Shown: positions 14,910-22,376 of the stretch, piece by piece | Layout of the letters: each line of letters begins with the position of its first letter | Position numbering within the stretch: the stretch's first letter is position 1 | From: PALSA-505 sp963762615 | GTDB taxonomy: Bacteria; Actinomycetota; Actinomycetes; Streptosporangiales; Streptosporangiaceae | Length of the DNA: 64,000 nt | Assembly: GCA_963762615.1 (NCBI GenBank) | Contig: CAVXLG010000012.1 | Span: forward strand, 186,001 to 250,000 | Direction: 5' to 3' | The notes under the pieces: model-generated | The model's input: only the letters and a program-made list of their open reading frames with translations | What the model was told of the DNA's origin: nothing | Databases searched by the model: none | Program-made: the position numbers and the translations under genes

Positions 14910-16640
14910 TCATCCCGTTGGCGATGAGAGGAGGGGCATGCCTGCCCGGTCGCCCTGTTTCGGGGGTTGGGCGACGAGGGTGAGGAAGGCCTCTTCGAGG
15001 CTGGCCTCGGTCACGACGATGCCGGCGATGGCGTGGCGGTGGTTGTAGAGCGCCCAGATGGTGGCGTCCGCGTCAGTGGTGTGGAGGGTGATCCATTGAC
15101 CGTCGGCATGCACAGCGGTGACGCCGCGGGTGCCGGCGAACTGTCCGGGTTTGCCCTGGAGGAGCCGGAAGCGCACGATTCGGTCGGCTCCGGCGGCGGC
15201 TTTTACCTCATCGGGCGTTCCGTCGGCGATGACGTGACCGGCGCCGATGAGCACGACCCGTTCAGCGTGCTGGTCGGCCTCCTCGAGGTAATGGGTGGAA
15301 AACAGCACCGTGGTGTGATGCCGGGCGGCGTGGTCTTCGAGCGCGCTCCACAGGTCGCGGCGGACTTGGACGTCCAGTGCGGCGGTGGGTTCGTCGAGGA
15401 CGAGCAGGGCGGGGTTCCCGGCTGCGGCGAGGGCGAAGCGGACCCGCTGGGCTTGGCCTCCCGACAGACGGTCGGTACGGCGGCGGAGGAGATCGCCGAG
15501 GTCGGCGGTATCGATCACGGCGGCGAGGTCCAGCGGGGCCGGGTAGAGGGTGCGGATAAAGCGGAGCAGCTCGCCAACTCCCACGCCGGCCATCAGCTCG
15601 CTGTCTTGGAGCATGGCGCCGACCTCGCCGCGCGCCGCGGCTCGGCGCGGAGAAGAGCCGAACAGGCGAGCCTGGCCGCTGTCGGCCTGGCGGAGGCCGA
15701 GCAGGATCGACATCGTCGTGGTCTTCCCCGCGCCGTTGGGACCGAGCAGAGCCACGATCTCTCCGGGCGGGATCCGCAAGTCAAGCCCGTCCACGGCGGT
15801 GACCGGGCCGTAATGCTTGACCACGCCGCGCAGTTCGACGGCCTCGCCGCCGCCCGCTGGCGGGGCCGACTTCCGGGCCGCCCGAGGGCGCAGCGACTGA
15901 CGCCGGGCGGCGAGGGGAAGCAGGCTGAGGCCGACTGTCCAGGCAATCAGCACCAGGACGTTGGTGGCTGTGGGGGCGGAACCGCTGGTGACGTGCCAGC
16001 CGAGAGCGGCCTGGTTGTAGGAAGGCAGCGCGGCGGCGAGGTGCCGCAGGCCGGACGAGAGTACCCCGGGCGGCACCCACAGCCCGCCGAGGGCGGCGAG
16101 CGCGAACCACAGGCCCGTGCTCACCGCATAGGCCACGGTGCTGTTGGCGAGCGAGCCGATGGCGATGCCGAGGGCCACGAACGGCAGGACACCGATCCAC
16201 AGCAGGGCGACGTCGGCGGCCCACTGCCACGCCGCCAGGTGCACCCCGTGAGCGACCACAGCGGTGATGCACACCGCGGCCACGGCCGGAAGGGCAACGA
16301 GCAGCCCGGCGATGATGCGGCCCGCGAGAACCTGGCCGGCCCGAAGCGGTGTGCTCACCAGGTAGTCCGACCAGCCGCCCTCCCGGTCGCGGGCCAGGCG
16401 CGGCGCGGTCGCCGACAGCGCCGCCCACATCGCCCCGAAGGTGGCCATGGCCACCATGATCTCTTTCGCCGCGGGCAACCCGAAGGTGGTGTTCGGCCCC
16501 GCGGACTTCCCCCCGAAGACCGCGGAAAAGAGCAGATAGAAACCTACCGGAGCGATGACCGCCAGGAGCAGGTAGCGGCCGTCGCGTACGGTCCGGGAGA
16601 GCTCGAGGCGCAGGTAGCCGAGCGCGGCCCTCGCAGTCAT
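14910..16640 (-). CDS. ABC exporter with permease fused to ATPase
   Basis: 576 aa in one chain. Residues 1-250 form an ABC-2 type permease with six hydrophobic helices (KEIMVAMATFGAMWAALSAT, GIAIGSLANSTVAYAVSTGL). Residues 265-480 are the nucleotide-binding domain: Walker A GPNGAGKT at 300-307, signature LSGGQ at 392-396, Walker B LLVLDEP at 412-418, and the H-loop STHYLEEADQ. Half-transporters of this kind usually come as two separate genes; here permease precedes ATPase in a fusion, so a homodimer would be complete. Its ATG overlaps the TetR stop (ATGA), so it is probably drug- or lipid-responsive export under that repressor. Confidence 0.9.
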   Translation of the reverse strand: MTARAALGYLRLELSRTVRDGRYLLLAVIAPVGFYLLFSAVFGGKSAGPNTTFGLPAAKEIMVAMATFGAMWAALSATAPRLARDREGGWSDYLVSTPLRAGQVLAGRIIAGLLVALPAVAAVCITAVVAHGVHLAAWQWAADVALLWIGVLPFVALGIAIGSLANSTVAYAVSTGLWFALAALGGLWVPPGVLSSGLRHLAAALPSYNQAALGWHVTSGSAPTATNVLVLIAWTVGLSLLPLAARRQSLRPRAARKSAPPAGGGEAVELRGVVKHYGPVTAVDGLDLRIPPGEIVALLGPNGAGKTTTMSILLGLRQADSGQARLFGSSPRRAAARGEVGAMLQDSELMAGVGVGELLRFIRTLYPAPLDLAAVIDTADLGDLLRRRTDRLSGGQAQRVRFALAAAGNPALLVLDEPTAALDVQVRRDLWSALEDHAARHHTTVLFSTHYLEEADQHAERVVLIGAGHVIADGTPDEVKAAAGADRIVRFRLLQGKPGQFAGTRGVTAVHADGQWITLHTTDADATIWALYNHRHAIAGIVVTEASLEEAFLTLVAQPPKQGDRAGMPLLSSPTG

Positions 16641-17239
16641 GGCTGTACTCCTCGCACATAGACGTTGACCAGCGCGGCCAGGTACTCCTCGCCGTCAACG
16701 GGGTGGACCTGGTCCATTCCCAGCACCTTCTGCAACAGGACGAACGAAACCAGCGAGCCCATGAAGGAACGGGCGAACAGATACCCGTCGAGATCCCCGC
16801 GTATTTCCCCCTCCTCGGTTCGCGCCGCGAGCTCGGCCCCGAGCGAGGAGGCGGCCAGGTCGATGAACCCGACCAGCCGGGCGTCATCAGAAAGCAGCTG
16901 ATGCTCGGAAACGAACAGCACGAGCAGGTCGGCCTGCGCGCCCAGCGTGTCGAGGAAGGCCCGGCCGAGGATCGTGAGGCGCTCGGCGAGCGGCCGGTCC
17001 CGCCCCGCGCTGGCGACGTCGCGCATGGCGGCGAACCCGGCTAGCCCCTGGTCGACCACGGCCCGCAGCACGTCGTCCTTGCTCTCGAAGTGGCGATACA
17101 TCAGGGCATCACTCACCCCGGCCGCCTGGGCCAGCTGGCGGGTGGTGGTCGGCCGGTAGCCGCCCTCTGCGAACAGCCGGCGGGCGATCTCGACGATCTG
17201 CGCCTTGCGGAGCTCGCGGTCCAATCGGCTTTGGTACAT
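16637..17239 (-). CDS. TetR-family repressor of the fused ABC exporter
   Basis: 200-aa regulator. The N-terminal helix-turn-helix is IVEIARRLFAEGGYRPTTTRQLAQAAGVSDALMYRHFESK (shortened core TRQLAQAAGVSDALMYRHF, residues 32-50). The C-terminal ligand domain is alanine- and leucine-rich. It is first in a two-gene operon and overlaps the exporter start by four bases. An imperfect palindrome lies directly upstream at 17250-17267, suggesting autorepression. Confidence 0.88.
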   Translation of the reverse strand: MYQSRLDRELRKAQIVEIARRLFAEGGYRPTTTRQLAQAAGVSDALMYRHFESKDDVLRAVVDQGLAGFAAMRDVASAGRDRPLAERLTILGRAFLDTLGAQADLLVLFVSEHQLLSDDARLVGFIDLAASSLGAELAARTEEGEIRGDLDGYLFARSFMGSLVSFVLLQKVLGMDQVHPVDGEEYLAALVNVYVRGVQP

Positions 17240-17249
17240 GATCTGATAG

Positions 17250-17267
17250 TAAGCAAGCGCCCGCTTA
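17250..17267. promoter_or_regulatory. Probable TetR operator
   Basis: TAAGCAAGCGCCCGCTTA is palindromic at 14 of 18 positions and lies 11 bp upstream of the tetR start codon at 17239. This is a usual operator shape and position for a self-regulating TetR. Confidence 0.55.
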
Positions 17268-17344
17268 TCAGCAAACTCAAGACCTCACTGGCGCCGACGA
17301 CTGGCCCCAGGCCCAGCTCACTAGGCGCACCAGTTGCTATCGCA

Positions 17345-17382
17345 TTTAGTGATATGTCACTAAATAATACGTGATATATCAC
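17345..17382. promoter_or_regulatory. Pair of GTGATAT-type palindromes upstream of marR
   Basis: TTTAGTGATATGTCACTAAA at 17345-17364 is a near-perfect 20-bp palindrome, and GTGATATATCAC at 17371-17382 is perfect. Their centres are 22 bp apart, about two helical turns, so dimers would bind on one face. They lie between the divergent tetR and marR genes; related sites occur at the marR start and ahead of the MFS gene. Confidence 0.65.
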
Positions 17383-17635
17383 CTAGTGTCAACGGTCGGC
17401 GCCGGCATCGCTGACGAACGCTCGCGGCCTGTCTCGATGCCGAAGGCGATTCAGGTTCGCCGGTCCTGCCGCGGCCCATCCAAGCCCGAGGAAGCGGCGA
17501 GCTTCGGTGCCGGGGCTGCACCCGCCTCCTGGCCGAGCCGTTCACCCCCGGGCGGCCCGCATCATATGGAGGAACTCCCGACGGCGCGTTTTGAATCGTT
17601 ACCATGTGCGCGGCGGCTGCGAGCAGTAAGCTGAG

Positions 17636-17647
17636 GTGATATGTCAC
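17636..17647. promoter_or_regulatory. Operator overlapping the marR start codon
   Basis: GTGATATGTCAC is repeated here with the ATG of the marR gene (17641-17643) inside it. Binding would directly occlude transcription start or translation of the regulator. Confidence 0.6.
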
Positions 17648-18168
17648 GTAACGGCAAAGCGGTCCCGGCGCCCGCCGGCGGATGGCTCGAGGGGGACCAG
17701 CAGCGGGCGTGGCTGGCCTACATCCGGGTCCAGCTGCGGCTGGCGTACGAGATGAACCGTCAGCTCCTCGCCGACAGCGGCTTGTCGCTGCCCGATTACG
17801 ACGTGCTGACGGGGCTGAGCGTTGCCGAGGGAGGGCGGATGCAGGTCACGGTGCTCGCCGCCCAGATCGGCTGGGAGCGCAGCCGGGTGTCCCACCACGT
17901 GCGGCGGATGAGCGCCCGGGGCCTGGTGACCTGCGCCCTGTCCGCCGCCGACAGGCGGGTCACCGAGGTGACCCTGACCCCCCGGGGGCGGCAGGCTCAG
18001 GAGGAAGCGGCACCCGGGCACGTGGATCTTGTCCGGCGCCTGTTCTTCGGGGGCCTGCCGGACGGCCTGGTGGAGCCGCTCGGCGAAGCACTGGAAGGCG
18101 TGTACGCCAACATCATCAAACAAGGCTCGCTCCCGCCGCCGGTCAACTGGCACCCGGCGGCGGACTGA
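17641..18168 (+). CDS. MarR-family transcriptional regulator
   Basis: 175-aa winged-helix regulator. Conserved elements are the N-terminal dimerisation helix (AWLAYIRVQLRLAYEMNRQL), PDYDVLTGLSVAEGGRMQVT, the recognition helix region IGWERSRVSHHVRRMSARGLV, and the wing SAADRRVTEVTLTPRGR, a MarR hallmark. The start codon is inside a GTGATATGTCAC palindrome also found upstream and before the MFS gene 420 bp downstream. It is therefore predicted to repress itself and the pump, released by an unknown ligand. Confidence 0.88.
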   Translation: MSRNGKAVPAPAGGWLEGDQQRAWLAYIRVQLRLAYEMNRQLLADSGLSLPDYDVLTGLSVAEGGRMQVTVLAAQIGWERSRVSHHVRRMSARGLVTCALSAADRRVTEVTLTPRGRQAQEEAAPGHVDLVRRLFFGGLPDGLVEPLGEALEGVYANIIKQGSLPPPVNWHPAAD

Positions 18169-18474
18169 CGAGGTCGTGCCCCCGCCTCGTTCCCGCTTCG
18201 GCGTGAAACCGCCGCGCCTGGGACCGGCACGGGACGCGCCAGCTGCTCATACCGCCGCTGCCGGGCGGGCTCGCAGTCCCGGCTGCCCCCGCAGCGCTCG
18301 CGCTTGCGGCCGGTGGGCGACGACGTCCTCGTAATCCGGGTAGCGGCGTACGCTCCCGGCGGTGACTGAGCAGAACGAGTCACGCACCTCCCCGGGCGTG
18401 GGCGCCGGCTACGGCCCCGGCCTGCGGGCGCTCACCCAGACAACCGGGCGCACAGCCTTCCGGGGCTGAAAATT
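18169..18474. other. Intergenic stretch between marR and the MFS operators
   Basis: No convincing gene. A short plus-strand frame from GTG 18361 (35 codons) and a minus-strand frame around 18240-18360 have coding-like base use but no recognised motif; either could be a relic. Confidence 0.3.
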
Positions 18475-18514
18475 ACATGACACGTCATGTTGACTATTAC
18501 GTGATACATCACGT
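18475..18514. promoter_or_regulatory. Operator pair ahead of the MFS gene
   Basis: ACATGACACGTCATGT (18475-18490) and ACGTGATACATCACGT (18499-18514) are near-palindromes 24 bp apart centre to centre, matching the marR-site pattern GTGAT-AT-CAC. They sit about 70-110 bp before the MFS start. Confidence 0.6.
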
Positions 18515-18585
18515 ACGTTGCCGGGAGGAGGTGACCGGCCCGCCGGGGCCGGGACGCGTGACCACCGGCCACCGGGAGCCTGAAC

Positions 18586-20016
18586 ATGACCAAGCGCGAC
18601 CGCGATCTGAGGAAGCGGGGGACCGGCGGCTTCACCTCCGCGGGCGGCCGGGTCATCGCATCGGCGGGCCCGGTGACCCCCGCGCGCGGCGGCGCCGTGG
18701 CTGACCGGGTGGCGCCGGCGCAGCTGGCCTGCCGGATCGGCGCGCGGGCGCGGGCCGGTGAGCGCGACGCGTGGCCGGCGGTGGTCTCCATCGCGCTGGG
18801 GACGTTCGCGCTGGTGTTCTCGGAGCTGATCCCGGTGGGACTGCTCGGGGACATCAGCGGGCACCTGGGCGTGCCGGTCGGGACCGGCGGGCTGATGGTG
18901 GTCGTGCCGGCCATCGTGGCCGCGGTCGCCGCGCCGGCGCTGGCCCTGTGCTCGGCCCGGCTGGAGCGGCGCAGGCTGCTGGCCGGCCTGAGCGCGCTGG
19001 TGGTGGTCTCGGACGTGATCGCCGGCCTGGCGCCGGGTTTCGGGGTGATGCTCGCGGCCCGCGCCGTGCTGGGCGTGTGCGTGGGCGGGTTCTGGGTGTT
19101 CGGGGCCGGGGCCGCGATCAGCCTGGTCAGCGACCGGGCGCGGAGCACCGCGCTGGCGGTGGTCAGCTCGGGGATCTTCCTCGCGACGGTCGCCAGCTTG
19201 CCGGCCGCGTCGCTGATCGGCACGCTCACCACGTGGCGCGCCGCGTTCGCGGTCGCGGCCGTCTTCGCGGTGATCGCCATGGCCGCCCAGCTCGCGGCGG
19301 TGCCGCGGCTGGGCCCCGGCGGCCGGGTCCGGCCGGGGTCGCTGCTGACGGTGGTCACCCGGCCGGTCTCCCGGATCGGCCTGGCGGCGGCGGCCGCGAT
19401 CTTCTTCGCCAACTTCGCCGCCTACACCTACATCGGCCCGCTGCTGCACGCCCGGGCCGGTCTCGGCGCCGGCGCGGTCACCCTGGTGCTGCTCGGGTTC
19501 GGCCTGGCCGGCGCGGCCGGCAACTTCACCGCCGGCGTCACCGTCCGCCGGCGCCTGCGGGCCACCCTGATGGGCTCGGGCCTGCTGATCGCGGTCAGCG
19601 CGCTGCTGCTCGCGATCGTCACCGGCGCCCGCCCGCTGACCATCGCGCTGGTGGCCGCCTGGGGACTGGGCTTCGGTGCGGTGCCGGTGGCCGCGCAGAG
19701 CTGGATGGCCCGGGCGATGCCGGCCAACCTCGAAGGAGGCCTGGCCCTGTTCGTCTCCGCGCTGCAAGGATCGCTGGCCGCCGGCTCGGCGGTCGGCGGA
19801 ATCGTCTACGACGCCGCAGGCCCCGGCGGCGCGCTAATCGTCGCCGCCGTCGCCGCCGGCCTGGGCGCGCTGACCCTGCTGGGCCGGGCCGGCGCGGCCA
19901 TCAGCTCGCCGCCAGCAGGCTCCGCCGATCTGGCCCTCGAGCGGGGCCAGGAGGTTCCGGCGCCGCCGCAAGGCGCGGCCGGTGGAGCAGGGGACACCGC
20001 ACAACGACCACGCTGA
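18586..20016 (+). CDS. MFS transporter (DHA1-type drug efflux)
   Basis: 476-aa, 12-helix major facilitator. Helix 1 starts near residue 64 (AVVSIALGTFALVFSELIPVG), then the loop 2-3 region with ARLERRRLLAG and the helix 4 arginine segment AARAVLGVCVGGFWV; the AraJ/YdhP-type arrangement is clear. An unusually long cytoplasmic N-terminus of about 60 residues is rich in Arg and Gly; an internal start closer to helix 1 is possible, but ATG 18586 has GGGAG 7 nt upstream. It is probably controlled by the upstream MarR operators. Confidence 0.88.
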   Translation: MTKRDRDLRKRGTGGFTSAGGRVIASAGPVTPARGGAVADRVAPAQLACRIGARARAGERDAWPAVVSIALGTFALVFSELIPVGLLGDISGHLGVPVGTGGLMVVVPAIVAAVAAPALALCSARLERRRLLAGLSALVVVSDVIAGLAPGFGVMLAARAVLGVCVGGFWVFGAGAAISLVSDRARSTALAVVSSGIFLATVASLPAASLIGTLTTWRAAFAVAAVFAVIAMAAQLAAVPRLGPGGRVRPGSLLTVVTRPVSRIGLAAAAAIFFANFAAYTYIGPLLHARAGLGAGAVTLVLLGFGLAGAAGNFTAGVTVRRRLRATLMGSGLLIAVSALLLAIVTGARPLTIALVAAWGLGFGAVPVAAQSWMARAMPANLEGGLALFVSALQGSLAAGSAVGGIVYDAAGPGGALIVAAVAAGLGALTLLGRAGAAISSPPAGSADLALERGQEVPAPPQGAAGGAGDTAQRPR

Positions 20017-20088
20017 AGTTGCCGTTCGCGGCCGGCCGGCCGCTGCCAGGAAGGAACTGTTATGCCCAGCTACCAGGAAGGAACTGCC

Positions 20089-20997
20089 ATGGCCAACGCG
20101 GTTGTGATGACCGGATACGGGCCGCCCGAGGTACTGCAGTGGGCCGGGGCTCCACTGCCGGAACCGGGCCAGGGGCAGATCAGGATCAAGGTCAAGGCCG
20201 CCGGGATCAGCCCGACGGATCTCGCCCTGCGGGCCGGCTACCTCAAGGATGCCATCCCGTTGCCCCCCGGCGCCGTGCTCGGCTTCGAGGCAGCGGGCAG
20301 CGTCGATGCGGCCGGGCCCGGGGTCACCGGCACGTCTGCCGGCGACGACGTCACCGCCCTGCTGTTCAGCCTGGGCGGTTACGCCGAGTACGCGGTGGCA
20401 TCGATCTGGACCCGCAAGCCGGACACCGTCTCGTGGATCGATGCCGCCGCGCTGCCCGCCTCGGCCGAGGCGGCCGCCGGCGTGCTGCGGCAGCTGAACG
20501 TCACCAGCGGCGAGACGCTGCTGCTGTTCGGCGGCGGCGGATCGGTCGGCATCATCGCCACCCAGCTCGCCGTCGCGCAGGGGGTCACGGTGATCAGCGC
20601 GGTCGGCGAGCACGACGAAACGCTCGCCCGCGAGCTGGGAGCCACCCCGGTACGGTACGGCGCGGGCGTGGCCGGCCGGGTCCGCGCGCTCGCAGCGGTG
20701 GACGCCGTGTTCGACGCGGCCGGCACGGGTGTCCTGGCCGACGCGATCGCCCTGGCCGGCGGGCCGAAGCGGGTCATCACCTTGTCCGACCCGGCCGCCG
20801 CCGACTTCGGCGTCACGCTGTCGGAGCCCACGCCTGACCGTGCCCCCGGCGCCCTGGATGAGACGATGCCCCTGCTGGCCGGCGGCCGGCTCCGGCTGCG
20901 CGCGCACCAGACCATGCCCATGCAGCAGGCCGCCGAGGCCCACCGCCAGCTGGAAAGCGGCAAAGTCCACCAGCGCATCATCCTCACCCTGCCCTAG
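20089..20997 (+). CDS. NAD(P)-dependent quinone-reductase-like MDR oxidoreductase
   Basis: 302-aa zinc-independent MDR protein of the quinone oxidoreductase class. The GroES-like domain (IRIKVKAAGISPTDLALRAG) is followed by the nucleotide-binding loop LLLFGGGGSVGIIATQLAVA near residue 145. There is no catalytic zinc Cys/His set. An in-frame ATG at 20062 has the same upstream text (AGGAAGGAACTG) as ATG 20089, a short tandem duplication, so either start may be used. It follows the MFS gene by about 70 bp and probably shares its regulation. Confidence 0.85.
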   Translation: MANAVVMTGYGPPEVLQWAGAPLPEPGQGQIRIKVKAAGISPTDLALRAGYLKDAIPLPPGAVLGFEAAGSVDAAGPGVTGTSAGDDVTALLFSLGGYAEYAVASIWTRKPDTVSWIDAAALPASAEAAAGVLRQLNVTSGETLLLFGGGGSVGIIATQLAVAQGVTVISAVGEHDETLARELGATPVRYGAGVAGRVRALAAVDAVFDAAGTGVLADAIALAGGPKRVITLSDPAAADFGVTLSEPTPDRAPGALDETMPLLAGGRLRLRAHQTMPMQQAAEAHRQLESGKVHQRIILTLP

Positions 20998-21200
20998 CAC
21001 AGGCGGTCGAGCGGCGCCCCGGCCGGGCTGCCGGTGCCCGCCGACCGGACCGACGTGGAGGGTCGGCTGGTGACACCAGATCCAGGGGCCGGCCGGGCGA
21101 GCCGACCCGGGCCGGCGGCGCCGGCCCGGGCGAACTGCTCCGCTACCGCCCCGCGCAAGGCCGGTGGGTGGTCACGGCGATAATCTTGGAGTCGTCGGGT

Positions 21201-21316
21201 GGCCGGGATCGACTCCACCGTGGTCGCCGTCGCACTGCCCGCGATCGGAGGGAACCTGCACGCTGGCTTCCAGGCCCTGCAATGGACCGTCACCAGCGCT
21301 TCGGGCGGCGTTTGAG
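21201..21316 (+). pseudogene. N-terminal relic of a DHA2 MFS transporter
   Basis: The frame GIDSTVVAVALPAIGGNLHA then GFQALQWTVTSA is the classic helix-1/loop of 14-TM EmrB/QacA pumps (LDxTVVNVALPxI and LQWxxTxY). It ends at a stop after about 38 codons with no further helices. Confidence 0.65.
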
Positions 21317-21453
21317 GTATACCACCCTTCGGGGGTGATGTGCTGTTGGCGATCCGGCGGGATGCTGCCGCGGAGGCCGTCTGGCTGGGAGTCACACGGG
21401 TGGATCCTGGCCGGGACCCGGCCACTCGACCTGAGAAATGAGGGAGAGAGAAC

Positions 21454-22008
21454 ATGGCAATCGGGCCTGTACAGCTCATCGTGCTGGGGTTTCACCACCC
21501 TGACTTCCATGGTGAGATCATCGCCGAGCTGGAGCGGCTCCGCGAAAGCGGCACGGTGCGCGTCATCGACTCGCTCGCTGTCTACAAGGACGCTGACGGC
21601 GAGCTGGAGGTGGAGCACCTCAGCAACCTCACCGAGGCCGAGGCGATCGAGGTCGGCAGCAAGATAGGCGCGCTGATCGGCCTGGGCGTCGAGGGCGAAG
21701 AGGGGATAGAGGCGGGAGCCGTCGCGGGTGCCGAGGAAGTGGCCGCCGAGGGGGGCGTGCATGTTTTTTCCGAAGAGGAGGGCTGGGATGTGCTCGAGGA
21801 CATCCCGAACGACTCCGCGGCGGCGCTCATTCTGCTGGAGCACGAGTGGGCGATTCCGCTTCGTGACGCGATCGTCCGGGCCGGCGGATTCCGGATCAGT
21901 GATGGCTTCATCAGCCCGTTGGACCTGGTGGGCATCGGGCTGGTCTCGGCCCAGGAGGCGCAGGAGCTGCACGACCTGGAAACGTCGGCTGCTGCGGGCG
22001 CGCGGTGA
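21454..22008 (+). CDS. DUF6325/DUF1269-like protein
   Basis: 184 aa. The family pattern is an opening strand GPVQLIVLGFHHPDFHGEII, then a mixed alpha/beta part with LRESGTVRVIDSLAVYKDADG, a glycine/alanine/glutamate-rich hinge (residues about 65-100), and VFSEEEGWDVLEDIPNDSAAALILLEHEWA. Such proteins occur singly in many actinobacteria, often next to tiny basic or SHOCT proteins, with no known function. ATG 21454 has GGGAGAG upstream. The stop is followed 33 bp later by a 24-codon Arg-rich frame. Confidence 0.78.
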   Translation: MAIGPVQLIVLGFHHPDFHGEIIAELERLRESGTVRVIDSLAVYKDADGELEVEHLSNLTEAEAIEVGSKIGALIGLGVEGEEGIEAGAVAGAEEVAAEGGVHVFSEEEGWDVLEDIPNDSAAALILLEHEWAIPLRDAIVRAGGFRISDGFISPLDLVGIGLVSAQEAQELHDLETSAAAGAR

Positions 22009-22041
22009 CCACCACCCAGCGCGAGTACCCGGAGGGATGAA

Positions 22042-22116
22042 ATGTTCGGAGCACGCAGAGTAGCCCGGCGCACCTCGCGGCGCACCGCCCGGCGCGTTTC
22101 CCGCCGCCGCAGGTAA
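22042..22116 (+). CDS. 24-residue arginine-rich micro-protein
   Basis: ATG 22042 has GGAGGG about 6 nt upstream and encodes 24 residues, MFGARRVARRTSRR onward, with 12 arginines and no acidic residue. It follows the DUF6325-like gene directly. The repeated (R/T/S)RR pattern and strong ribosome-binding site favour a real small basic peptide, perhaps nucleic-acid binding. Chance cannot be excluded at this length. Confidence 0.45.
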   Translation: MFGARRVARRTSRRTARRVSRRRR

Positions 22117-22232
22117 CGTCCCGGCACCAGCGGTCCCCTCGGCGGGCCGCTTGCCGCGCTCGTATCGGCCTACGGGCAGCCGGCCCTGGTCATCGGCTGG
22201 CCATAGCCGCTGGTGACGGGGACACTGTGAGG

Positions 22233-22376
22233 ATGCAGTTGCTGGAGCGGGGTGGGTCTTTGGCGGTGCTGGCTGGGTATGCGCGGGAGGCGCGGCAGGG
22301 CGATGGGAGGCTGGTCTTGGTGTCCGGGGAGGCGGTCGCTGGGCTCTGCCATTTAGCTGGGTCGATGAGCGGCTAA
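22233..22376 (+). pseudogene. LuxR/LAL-type ATPase N-terminal relic
   Basis: Frame MQLLERGGSLAVLAGYAREA then GDGRLVLVSGEAVAG matches the start of large LuxR-family AAA regulators (LLERxxELAxL ... GRLVLVxGEAGIGKT). The Walker A is broken (GEAVAG) and the frame stops within 9 codons. A second relic at 37438 is cut at the same motif. Confidence 0.6.

Noticed and set aside
18771..20837. 688-codon plus-strand frame over the MFS gene and oxidoreductase
   Set aside because: It is a shadow: its protein is arginine/glycine-rich with no motifs, and the MFS and MDR genes in the other frames carry all family signatures.
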